Below are positions 20,399-28,147 of a DNA stretch of 64,000 nucleotides, one piece after another (position 1 is the first letter of the stretch; each line of letters begins with the position of its first letter). The translations under genes were made by a program, and so were the position numbers. Below the pieces are notes generated by a model that was not told the DNA's origin, did no database searches, and worked only from the letters and a program-made list of their open reading frames with translations. The DNA comes from Streptomyces sannanensis (GTDB lineage: Bacteria > Actinomycetota > Actinomycetes > Streptomycetales > Streptomycetaceae): the NCBI RefSeq assembly GCF_039536205.1, contig NZ_BAAAYL010000001.1, positions 3,906,001 through 3,970,000 of the forward strand, read 5' to 3'.

Positions 20399-21628
20399 TC
20401 AGTGCACCGCCGGAACGATCCGGCCCGTGACCTCTCCCAGGCCCACCCGGACGCCGTTCGGACCCGGGGCCCATGCCGTCAGGGTGACCTCGTCCCCGTC
20501 CTCCAGGAACGTCCGCTTGCCCTCCGGCAGATCGAGGGCGTCCCGGCCGTTCCAGGTCAGTTCCAGCAGCGAGCCGCGCTGGTGCACCTCGGGTCCGCTG
20601 ACCGTGCCGGAGCCGTAGAGGTCGCCGGTGCGCAGGGATGCGCCGTTGACCGTCATATGGGCCAGCTGCTGGGCGGCGGTCCAGTACATGGTGGCGAACG
20701 GCGGCTCGGCGACCACCTGGCCGTTGATGGTCACGGTGATCCGCAGGTCGTAGCCGCCCGGTTCCTCCTCGGCCGTGTCGTCGAGGTACGGCAGCAGCGG
20801 GAAGTCGCGGGCCGGCGGGGCGACCCGGGCCGCGTCCAGTGCCTCGAGCGGGGTCACCCACGCCGAGACGGACGTGGCGAAGGACTTGCCGAGGAAGGGG
20901 CCGAGCGGGACGTACTCCCAGGCCTGGATGTCGCGCGCCGACCAGTCGTTGAGGAGGCCGATACCGAACACGTGCTCGCGGTAGTCGGCGAGCGGCACCG
21001 GCCGGCCGTGCTGGGACGGGGCGCCGACGACGAAGCCGACCTCGGCCTCGATGTCGAGCTTGACGCTCGGACCGAAGACCGGGGCGGGGTCGGTGGGAGC
21101 CTTGCGCTGACCGGAGGGGCGTACCACATCCGTCCCGGACACCACAACAGTGCCTGATCGGCCGTGGTAACCGATGGGCAGGTGCTTCCAGTTGGGCGTG
21201 AGGGGCTCGCTGTCCGGGCGGAAGATATGGCCGACATTGGTCGAGTGGTGCTCGCTCGAGTAGAAGTCGACATAGTCGGCGACCTCGTACGGGAGGTGCA
21301 GCGTCACGTCGGAGAGCGGGTGCAGCAGTGGTTCGATGTCGCCGCGGTGCGCCGGCACGGTCACCCATGCCGTCAGCGCCCGGCGGACGTCCCGCCAGAC
21401 AGTGCGACCCGCCGCGAGCAGGGGATTCAGGGTCGGCTGTGCCAGAAGTGAGGCGTACGGCGAGCCCAGCGCACGGGCTGCCGCGCCCGCGTCCAGCACA
21501 TGGCTGCCGATGCGGACGCCGACCCGACGGTGGTCCGGCTCGTCGGCGGTGGAGAAGACGCCGTACGGAAGATTGTGCGGGCCGAAGGGGTCGCCCTCGG
21601 GAAGGTCGAGCGGGCTCTGCTCGGGCAT
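20399..21628 (-). CDS. Fumarylacetoacetase
   Basis: 409-residue hydrolase that splits fumarylacetoacetate into fumarate and acetoacetate, the last step of tyrosine/homogentisate degradation. ATG 21628 is chosen because GGAAAGGCAGG precedes it; a GTG at 21664 is possible. Seen: catalytic region VDFYSSEHHSTNVGHIFR, metal-binding KLDIEAEVGFVV, and LLNDWSARDIQAWEYVPLGP containing the conserved Asp and substrate contacts. The length equals that of the eukaryotic-type enzyme. No other homogentisate-pathway gene is adjacent. Confidence 0.92.
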   Translation of the reverse strand: MPEQSPLDLPEGDPFGPHNLPYGVFSTADEPDHRRVGVRIGSHVLDAGAAARALGSPYASLLAQPTLNPLLAAGRTVWRDVRRALTAWVTVPAHRGDIEPLLHPLSDVTLHLPYEVADYVDFYSSEHHSTNVGHIFRPDSEPLTPNWKHLPIGYHGRSGTVVVSGTDVVRPSGQRKAPTDPAPVFGPSVKLDIEAEVGFVVGAPSQHGRPVPLADYREHVFGIGLLNDWSARDIQAWEYVPLGPFLGKSFATSVSAWVTPLEALDAARVAPPARDFPLLPYLDDTAEEEPGGYDLRITVTINGQVVAEPPFATMYWTAAQQLAHMTVNGASLRTGDLYGSGTVSGPEVHQRGSLLELTWNGRDALDLPEGKRTFLEDGDEVTLTAWAPGPNGVRVGLGEVTGRIVPAVH

Positions 21629-21804
21629 GGGTCGTGCCTGCCTTTCCGTGATGTTGAAGGACACGTTACGTGCGGCTTGCCTGGGATGGCAGTGCCTAAA
21701 GAGTTCGCAATGTCCGGAAAAACCTTGCTGGAGCGGGGAATTCCGGCTTAGCGTCCTTTGGGGCGCGCCTGGGGAAGGGGCCCGTGCGTCCGTAGGGGGG
21801 ACAG

Positions 21805-23061
21805 GTGGCGCGCAGCAACATGCTCTTCACGGCGGACCGGACCGTGCCCGGGCTGATCGTGAAGATCGGTAACTATCCACTGCACCATGGCGGCGTCGGC
21901 GCGATCCGCAGTCTGGGCCGGCTCGGTGTGCCCATGTACGCCGTCACCGAAGACCGCTGGACGCCCGCGGCACACTCGCGCTATCTGGAACGTGCGTTCG
22001 TCTGGCCCACGACCGGTACCGAGGAGCCCGGCCGGCTGGTGGAGGGGTTGCTGCGGATCGGACGGCGCATCGGCCGGCCCACGGTGCTGATACCGACCGA
22101 CGAAGAGGCGGCGGTGCTGATCGCGGAGCACCAGGAGGAGCTGGCGGACCGTTTTCTCTTCCCTCGTGTCGCACCGGATCTGCCGCGTCGTCTGGCCAGC
22201 AAGCAGGGGCTGCACGAGCTGTGCGTGCAGCACGGGGTGCCGTCGCCCGCGGCGGCCTTCCCGGAGTCGTACGCCGAGATCGAGGACTTCGCGGCGCATG
22301 CGCGCTTCCCGGTGGTGGCCAAGAACCGGGAGGCGTTCGTCCGCAGGAAGCGGCCCGCGGTGGGCGGCACCACCCGGATCGAGGACGCCGGGCATCTGCT
22401 CGCGCTCGCCCCCCGCTGGGGTGAGCAGCCGGGCGTGATCCTCCAGGAGTACCTGCCGCGCGAGCAGGCCGAGGACTGGATCGTCCACGCCTATTTCGAC
22501 GGGAGCAGCGATCCGCTGGCGCTGTTCACAGGGGTCAAGGTGCGGTCCTGGCCGCCGCACGCCGGGATGACGGCCAACGCCTACGTCGTCGACAACCCGG
22601 AACTGGCACAGCTGGCCGCGCAGTTCATCAAGCGGATCGGGTACACCGGCATCGTCGACCTCGACCTGCGCTTCGACCGGCGCGATCGTCAGTACAAACT
22701 GCTCGACTTCAATCCGAGGATGGGTGCGCAGTTCCGCCTCTTCGAGAACGAGTCGGGCATCGACGTCGTCAGGGCCCAGCATCTGCATCTGACCGGCCGG
22801 AAGGTGCCCGAGGGGGAGCAGCGCGCCGGTCATCGCTATGTGGTGGAGAACATCGACCTGCCGGCGCTTCTCGCGTACCGCCGCAGCGGCTACACCACGC
22901 CGCACGCTCCCGCCCGGGCCTCCGGCACGGAGCTGGCCTGGCTGGCGGCGGACGACGTCAAGCCGTTCTTCACCATGATGGCGCGCTTCGTACGGCCCGG
23001 TGCCCAGCATCTGTATCGGTTGTGGCGGAGCTCCCGCCGTGGTTCAGCACCAGCCAAGTAA
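21805..23061 (+). CDS. ATP-grasp superfamily ligase of unknown substrate
   Basis: 418-residue protein with an ATP-grasp fold. Seen: N-terminal preATP-grasp region (GVGAIRSLGRLGVPMYAVTE), the ATP-binding lysine region FPVVAKNREAFVRRKRP, VILQEYLPREQAEDWIVHAY, and the Mg-binding end YKLLDFNPRMGAQFRLFE, in which D and N of DFNPR are the expected metal ligands. Known: the family joins carboxylates to amines or thiols through acyl-phosphates. The flavoprotein gene starts 22 nt downstream and is probably co-transcribed. The product is unknown; a peptide-like or lipid amide is possible but not shown by the sequence. Confidence 0.75.
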   Translation: MARSNMLFTADRTVPGLIVKIGNYPLHHGGVGAIRSLGRLGVPMYAVTEDRWTPAAHSRYLERAFVWPTTGTEEPGRLVEGLLRIGRRIGRPTVLIPTDEEAAVLIAEHQEELADRFLFPRVAPDLPRRLASKQGLHELCVQHGVPSPAAAFPESYAEIEDFAAHARFPVVAKNREAFVRRKRPAVGGTTRIEDAGHLLALAPRWGEQPGVILQEYLPREQAEDWIVHAYFDGSSDPLALFTGVKVRSWPPHAGMTANAYVVDNPELAQLAAQFIKRIGYTGIVDLDLRFDRRDRQYKLLDFNPRMGAQFRLFENESGIDVVRAQHLHLTGRKVPEGEQRAGHRYVVENIDLPALLAYRRSGYTTPHAPARASGTELAWLAADDVKPFFTMMARFVRPGAQHLYRLWRSSRRGSAPAK

Positions 23062-23083
23062 CGTCCTGGGGAGGGGACTTCGC

Positions 23084-24286
23084 GTGATTCTTCCGGTAGC
23101 TGTCATCGGGGCCGGGCCCTTCGGCCTCTCGACTGCCGCCCATCTGCGGGGAAGGGGGATCCCCGTACGGATCTTCGGCTCGCCGATGGTGAGCTGGCGC
23201 GACCACATGCCGGCCGGGATGCTGCTCAAGTCGACGCCGGTGGCCTCCACCATCGACGCCCCGCAGCCGGGCCACACCCTGCTCGACTTCTGCGCGGACA
23301 CGGGCGGGCAGCGCTACGAATCCGACTGGGACCTCATCCCCGTGGAGGACTTCGCCCGGTACGGACAGTGGTTCGCGGAGAGCCTGTTCCCGGACCTGGA
23401 GCAGGTCCGGGTGGTCTCCGTGGACCGGGTGAAGTGCGCGTTCGAGCTGAAGCTGGACTCGGGGGAGACCTTCAAGGCCCGTGCCGTGGTCGTCGCGACG
23501 GGCCTGTCGGGGCTGGCCCGGATGCCGCGTGAGCTGGCCGCGGCCGTGCCCGAGGGCCCGTCGGCGACCGGTCCGGTCTCGCACGCCTCGCAGCACCACG
23601 ACCTGTCGGTGTTCGCCGGCCGTGAGGTGGTCGTCGTCGGTGCCGGCCAGTCCGCCCTGGAGAACGCCGTGCTGATGGCGGAGGCGGGCGCGAAGGTACG
23701 GATCGTCGCGCGCACCCCCGGGGCGGTCGCCTTCGGCGACGCGCCGGACCGGCAGCCGAAGTGGGCGCCCGAGTCGCCCTTCGGCCGCGCCTGGTCGCTG
23801 TACGCGCTGTCGTACCATGCCACGCACGTCCGCCACCTGCCGGCGCCCGCCCGCCACTACCTGGTCCGCCGGGTGCTGGGTCCGCTGGGCGCCTGGTGGC
23901 TGCGGGAGCGTTTCACCAACGGCGGGGTGCATGTGACGGACGGCCGGCGCGTGGTGCGTGCCCGGGTCGAGGACGGCCGTCCCGTGCTGACGCTCGGCGG
24001 CCGCTCCGGGGGTCCGCGGTACGAGCTGGCCGCCGACCATGTGATGGCCGCGACCGGCTATCGGATGGATGTGGCCGCGCTGGACTTCCTGGGCCATGAG
24101 CTGCGTACCGCACTGGTCACCACCAAGGGCGCCCCGGTCCTCGACGCGGGGTACGGGTCCTCGGTGCCCGGCCTGTACTTCACGGGTCTGCCGGCGTCGT
24201 CGTCGTTCGGGCCGCTGATGCGGTTCGTCTGCGGGACGGAGTACGCCTCACCGCGACTGGCCGCGGCGGTGGCGGGTTTGAGTTAG
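23084..24286 (+). CDS. FAD/NAD(P)-dependent oxidoreductase (FMO-like)
   Basis: 400-residue flavoprotein. GTG 23084 is chosen because GGGGAGGGG lies just upstream. Seen: N-terminal FAD fingerprint VAVIGAGPFGLSTAAHLRG, a second dinucleotide-binding site EVVVVGAGQSALENAVLMAE near residue 180, and the C-terminal MAATGYRMDV ATG-Y/G motif typical of two-dinucleotide-binding flavoproteins. It resembles flavin monooxygenase or lysine/ornithine N-hydroxylase-like proteins. Pairing with the upstream ATP-grasp gene suggests the two act in one short pathway. Substrate unknown. Confidence 0.75.
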   Translation: MILPVAVIGAGPFGLSTAAHLRGRGIPVRIFGSPMVSWRDHMPAGMLLKSTPVASTIDAPQPGHTLLDFCADTGGQRYESDWDLIPVEDFARYGQWFAESLFPDLEQVRVVSVDRVKCAFELKLDSGETFKARAVVVATGLSGLARMPRELAAAVPEGPSATGPVSHASQHHDLSVFAGREVVVVGAGQSALENAVLMAEAGAKVRIVARTPGAVAFGDAPDRQPKWAPESPFGRAWSLYALSYHATHVRHLPAPARHYLVRRVLGPLGAWWLRERFTNGGVHVTDGRRVVRARVEDGRPVLTLGGRSGGPRYELAADHVMAATGYRMDVAALDFLGHELRTALVTTKGAPVLDAGYGSSVPGLYFTGLPASSSFGPLMRFVCGTEYASPRLAAAVAGLS

Positions 24287-24322
24287 TGCTGTGGCCGGAA
24301 AGGCTTGCCGGGAAGCTCGCGA

Positions 24323-24413
24323 CTCCCCCAGCTACCTCCCCCAGCTACCTCCCCCAGCTACCTCCCCCAGCTACCTCCCCCAGCTACCTCCCCCAGCTAC
24401 CTCCCCCAGCTAC
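24323..24413 (+). repeat. Seven tandem 13-bp repeats (CTCCCCCAGCTAC)
   Basis: Seven exact back-to-back copies of CTCCCCCAGCTAC. Each ends in the left arm (CCCCCAGC) of the palindrome CCCCCAGC-tacc-GCTGGGGG centred at about 24412. The sequence stays open in some frames as Pro-rich peptide, but I see no ribosome site, no conserved product and no reason to call a gene. Confidence 0.9.
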
Positions 24414-24422
24414 CGCTGGGGG

Positions 24423-24504
24423 TGCCCCCAGGGGTGCCCCCAGGGGTGCCCCCAGGGGTGCCCCCAGGGGTGCCCCCAGGGGTGCCCCCAGGGGTGCCCC
24501 CAGG
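24423..24504 (+). repeat. Seven tandem 12-bp repeats (TGCCCCCAGGGG)
   Basis: Six exact copies of TGCCCCCAGGGG plus a 10-nt seventh. They start immediately after the right arm GCTGGGGG of the palindrome at 24403-24422. Together with the left array this looks like a palindromic element whose two arms have each been amplified. Confidence 0.9.
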
Positions 24505-24631
24505 CACGTACGCTCGCTGCGTTGGCCGAAAACCCGAGTAACGCTGCTACGAGGGCCTTCGGCCGCCTTGCGATCGCACGCACCGGACGCCGCTCCTTCC
24601 CGGCAGACCTTTCCGTCACAGCAGCAGCACG
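24505..24631. other. Rest of the intergenic region
   Basis: Non-coding sequence between the repeat arrays and the convergent CocE-like gene; nothing else recognised. Confidence 0.4.
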
Positions 24632-26551
24632 TCACCAGGCGGTGCGCGGGATGTGTTCCTCCCAGGTCCGGTGGAAGACGATCTCGTCGCCCTCGTGGCA
24701 CGTCACCTCGTTGAAGGTGAGGAAGGTGTCGGCCTCGCAGGAGGTCTCGGAGCGGGTCCGCACCGTCACGTCCCAGGCCGGGTCCGGGCGGTGCAGACGG
24801 AAGGTCCGGTCGCAGCGGATCCGGGCGGACAGCGGGTCGGACTCCTCGATGGTGTACGTGTCCAGGCTGTCCTCGGCGACCTCAAGACCGTCCGGGTGTA
24901 TCACGGTGCCGCCCCGGCGTGGCGCGGCCTCCAGCCGCCGCTCGCCGCTCCCCACATCACGGATGATCAGTCGCCCGGGCCGTTGCTCCGGGTCCTGCCG
25001 GTGAGCGACGGCGAGCGGCTCGGCCTGCTCCGGCTCGGCGAAGGCGAGGCCGTCCCGGGTGGCGGTGCGCACGGGAAGCTCCAGTGAGCAGCCCTCCGGG
25101 TCGAGGCTGAAGCTCCCGATGCCGGGCTGCGGCCAGATCCACGGCCAGTACGCGGAGGAGACCGCGAGCCGGATCCGGTGCCCCGGGGGGAAGGAGTGTC
25201 CGATGCCCTGCAACTCGAACTCCACGTCCTCCTTGGCGCCGGGCGGCCAGGGTTCGGCCCGGTCGTCGCCGTCGCGGGCGGAGAGGTTGAGCGTTCCGCG
25301 GGTGACCAGGGTGGAGGAGCCGTCGGGGGCGATGTCGCAGAGCCGGGCGACGGCCTGCCCCCGGGGCGACTCCATGCGCAGCCGGAGCCGGACGCGCGGG
25401 CGGCCGAGGATCTCGACGGGGGCTTCGGTGACCGGGAATTCGAAGCAGGCCGACTTGACGTCGTCGTCGCGCTGGTCGGTGGGTAGTTCGGCGAAGTCGC
25501 CGTCCGGGCAGAAGCCGCCCGCGTCCAGGCCGGTGTGCTGCGGTGAGGCAACGATCACCGGGATGCCCTGGAGGCGGTAGGCGAGCGGGGTGACGCGAGG
25601 TGAGGGCCAGGCGTTGTCGGCCACCCAGCGGTCACCGATCCAGGTGCGGAGCAGCGGCTCGGCCATGATGCCGGTGTCGCGGCCCTTCAGATGGTGGTCC
25701 CACCAGCGCAACGTCTCCTGCAGGAAGCCGATCGCGGGTTCCGGCGGCAGCCCCGCGTCCGGGTAGTGGTGCGCCCAGGGGCCGATGAGGCCCCGTACCC
25801 GGGCCGGAGCAAGGTCTTCGACCAGCCGCAGGACGGTGTCCCGGTACGGGTCGTGCCAGCCGCCGACCGCGAGTACGGCGGCCCGGATCGCCGCCCGGGA
25901 GTCGCGGCCGCCGCCCTTCTTCCAGTAGTCGTCGCGGATCTGGTGGGCGAGCCAGGAGTGGATGAGGGGGTCGACGCTCTCCAGCCGCTCGAGCCATATC
26001 TCGCGCCACTTCTTGCCGGCGTATGCGGGGTCGGGCGGCCGGGACGCGTGGGCGAGCGCTGTCGCCGACCGGGAGTGCATTCCGACGGTGTCGTCGAAGC
26101 GGTCGTCGGTGGCGCATACGCTCACGACCGCCTTGAGCGGCCCGGGGGCGAGCTCGGCGACCCGCAGACCGCTGAGACCTCCCCGGCCGATGCCGAACAT
26201 GCCGACCGTGCCGTCGCACCAGGGCCGCCCGGCGAGCCATTCCACGACGGCGCGTCCGTCCTCGGGCTCGGTGGCGTCGTACGCGTCGCCGGGCGTGCCC
26301 TCACTGTTGCCGTGGCCGCGTGCGTCGACGCGTATCGAGGCGTAGCCGTGTCCGGCGTACCAGGGGTGGCGCTGCCAGTCGCGCGGAGCGGTCGAGTCGG
26401 TCAGCCGGCCCGGCTCGTACTCGAGCAGCGCGGGCACGGGGGCGTCGCTCACCGGGCGCCAGACACGGGCGAACAGGCGTGTTCCGTCCGGGAGTGGGAT
26501 ACGGATGTCTTCCCGGGTCGTTTCGTAGGGGAAGGCAGTGCGGATCTGCAT
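24632..26551 (-). CDS. CocE/NonD-family alpha/beta hydrolase with nucleophile Ser replaced by Gly
   Basis: 639-residue protein with the X-Pro dipeptidyl-peptidase/CocE architecture: alpha/beta-hydrolase domain (about 1-300) and C-terminal jelly-roll domain (about 360-560). ATG 26551 has GAGGTC upstream. Seen: WYAGHGYASIRVDARGHGNS and GVMSR-like cap, then the nucleophile elbow VGMFGIGRGG, where the family has GxSxxG; position 122 is Gly instead of Ser. The later acid and base regions look present (GGWHDPYRD, LIGPWAHHYP). Either it is a non-catalytic relative or it uses another mechanism. The remaining C-terminal 80 residues are unusual for CocE. Gene stands alone. Confidence 0.8.
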   Translation of the reverse strand: MQIRTAFPYETTREDIRIPLPDGTRLFARVWRPVSDAPVPALLEYEPGRLTDSTAPRDWQRHPWYAGHGYASIRVDARGHGNSEGTPGDAYDATEPEDGRAVVEWLAGRPWCDGTVGMFGIGRGGLSGLRVAELAPGPLKAVVSVCATDDRFDDTVGMHSRSATALAHASRPPDPAYAGKKWREIWLERLESVDPLIHSWLAHQIRDDYWKKGGGRDSRAAIRAAVLAVGGWHDPYRDTVLRLVEDLAPARVRGLIGPWAHHYPDAGLPPEPAIGFLQETLRWWDHHLKGRDTGIMAEPLLRTWIGDRWVADNAWPSPRVTPLAYRLQGIPVIVASPQHTGLDAGGFCPDGDFAELPTDQRDDDVKSACFEFPVTEAPVEILGRPRVRLRLRMESPRGQAVARLCDIAPDGSSTLVTRGTLNLSARDGDDRAEPWPPGAKEDVEFELQGIGHSFPPGHRIRLAVSSAYWPWIWPQPGIGSFSLDPEGCSLELPVRTATRDGLAFAEPEQAEPLAVAHRQDPEQRPGRLIIRDVGSGERRLEAAPRRGGTVIHPDGLEVAEDSLDTYTIEESDPLSARIRCDRTFRLHRPDPAWDVTVRTRSETSCEADTFLTFNEVTCHEGDEIVFHRTWEEHIPRTAW

Positions 26552-26733
26552 GACGTCTGACCTCAGCTGTTGGGCAAAGGGCACATTTATTGTCGTATCG
26601 GCTCATCCTGAACATACCGGCGGTCACGGGAAGGCGCCCACGGTGATCGAAAGGTGACCGGATACGCTGACTTGAGTGGTGACAGCGACACATCGACAAT
26701 CCGTGTGATCGTCAGCAGACAGGAGTACCCCTC

Positions 26734-27744
26734 GTGACCGTCGTCGGGCCGTTCGGGCTGAGCGTGCGGGACCAGGCTCTTGAGGCCGATGTCCAGACCG
26801 GATTGGCGGCTGTCGAGGCGGGCCTGCTCGAAGCCACCAAGAGTGAGGTCCCCTTCATCACGGAGGCCGCGCAGCACCTGGTCCGTGCGGGCGGCAAGCG
26901 ATTCCGCCCGCTGCTCGTGATGCTTGCCGCCCAGTTCGGCGACCCGTTCGCGCCGGGTGTCGTGCCCTCCGCCGTCGTGGTCGAACTGACCCATCTGGCG
27001 ACGCTGTACCACGACGACGTGATGGACGAGGCGCATGTGCGCCGCGGAGTGTCCAGCGCCAATGCCCGCTGGAGCAATTCGGTCGCGGTCCTCACCGGTG
27101 ATTTTCTCTTCGCCCGTGCCTCGCACATTCTGGCCGACCTGGGCCCCGAGGCCGTACGCATCCAGGCCGAGGCGTTCGAGCGGCTGGTGACCGGACAGAT
27201 CCTGGAGACCGCGGGGCCGCGTGACGGCCGTGACCCGGTGGAGCACTACCTCGATGTCCTCGCGGGCAAGACCGGTTCGCTGGTCGCCGTGTCCTGCCGG
27301 TTCGGCGCGATGATCTCCGGTGCCGACGAGCATGTCGTGGACATCCTCACCCAGTACGGCGAGCGGCTCGGTGTCGCCTTCCAGCTCGCCGACGACGTCC
27401 TCGACATCGCCAGCGACTCCCATGAGTCCGGCAAGACGCCCGGCACCGATCTGCGGGAGGGCATCCCGACGCTGCCGGTGCTGCGGCTGCGCGAGCGGGC
27501 CGCCCGTGAGGGCCGGCCCGAGGACCTGGAGCTCGTCGCGCTGCTCGACGGCGACCTGGGTGACGACGCGCGGCACGCCGAGGCGCTGGCCCGGCTGCGG
27601 GTGCACCCCGCTCTGGAGCAGGCCCGGCGGGACACGGTGCGGTACGCGGAGGAGGCGCGGGCAGCGCTGGCGCCGCTGTCCGAGTGCTTCGCCAAGGTCG
27701 CGCTGGAGGAGCTGTGCGATGCGGTGGTGCACCGCGCCGGATGA
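26734..27744 (+). CDS. Polyprenyl diphosphate synthase
   Basis: 336-residue trans-isoprenyl diphosphate synthase. Seen: GGKRFRPLLVML, first Asp-rich motif DDVMDEAHVRRG near residue 93, and second motif QLADDVLDIASD near residue 219. Known: family members make C40-C50 chains for quinones or carotenoids; small residues before the first motif (HLATLYH) are compatible with a long chain. Inferred: side chain of menaquinone, since menG and an isoprenoid reductase lie in the same window and nuo feeds the quinone pool. GTG start preceded by ACAGGAGTACC. Confidence 0.9.
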   Translation: MTVVGPFGLSVRDQALEADVQTGLAAVEAGLLEATKSEVPFITEAAQHLVRAGGKRFRPLLVMLAAQFGDPFAPGVVPSAVVVELTHLATLYHDDVMDEAHVRRGVSSANARWSNSVAVLTGDFLFARASHILADLGPEAVRIQAEAFERLVTGQILETAGPRDGRDPVEHYLDVLAGKTGSLVAVSCRFGAMISGADEHVVDILTQYGERLGVAFQLADDVLDIASDSHESGKTPGTDLREGIPTLPVLRLRERAAREGRPEDLELVALLDGDLGDDARHAEALARLRVHPALEQARRDTVRYAEEARAALAPLSECFAKVALEELCDAVVHRAG

Positions 27745-27837
27745 GCGTGTCTCACATCATGCTTCTGGATTGAGCCCGGACTCGGATCCACTCCGTACTC
27801 ATGTCCGGAAGCCGACGCAGGGGGCGTCGCGAAGGCC

Positions 27838-27991
27838 ACCCGGTTCGGGAAGCGGGATGGTCTGTTCTCCCGTACCGTTGAGATCCTGCGGCAGAACACG
27901 ATCGGTGGAATCGCCCCGGCCGGGACCTGCGCACCGGGCACGGTCACGGGCGTTCCGTACCAGGCGGACCTACGTCTTCATCCAGAAGTGA
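27838..27991 (+). pseudogene. Remnant of a DUF3455-like gene (C-terminal end)
   Basis: The forward frame reads DGLFSRTVEILRQNT, GGIAPAGTCAPGTVTGVPYQ, ending ADL; after a one-base shift it continues YVFIQK and stops at 27989-27991. GGxxPxGTCxPGTVxxVPYxADYVF is what I recall as the end of DUF3455 secreted proteins. No start, signal peptide or N-terminal half is present. Probably a truncated, frameshifted fragment. Confidence 0.5.
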
Positions 27992-27997
27992 CACCTG

Positions 27998-28045
27998 GGG
28001 TGCGCGGCACCATCCCCTACTGGTTGGGGGAGGTGCCGCGCACCC
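27998..28045. terminator. Strong hairpin terminator
   Basis: Perfect 14-bp inverted repeat GGGTGCGCGGCACC (27998-28011) / GGTGCCGCGCACCC (28032-28045), with additional CCCC/GGGG pairing in the loop. It separates the remnant from the LolA-like gene. Confidence 0.8.
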
Positions 28046-28106
28046 GTGTCATCCGGAAGCAGTAGGCGGAGTTGATCCCGCGGGCTGACGCCTTCCGGCG
28101 GCCGAT

Positions 28107-28132
28107 TTGGTCGGATGGAGACAACCGACCAA
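28107..28132 (+). promoter_or_regulatory. Inverted repeat abutting the ribosome-binding site
   Basis: TTGGTCGG (28107-28114) and CCGACCAA (28125-28132) are perfect inverse copies 10 nt apart. The right arm touches the ribosome site ACGGAGGTA (28132-28140) of the LolA-like gene. It could be an operator or an RNA hairpin that controls translation. Confidence 0.55.
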
Positions 28133-28147
28133 CGGAGGTAGGCACAC

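Noticed and set aside
24323..24504. CRISPR-like array
   Set aside because: Units are contiguous 12-13 bp with no spacers and no cas genes nearby; tandem repeats, not CRISPR.
24291..24714. Proline-rich or Gly-Cys-Pro-Gln repeat proteins across the array
   Set aside because: Arises from reading tandem DNA repeats in three frames; no ribosome site or conserved domain.
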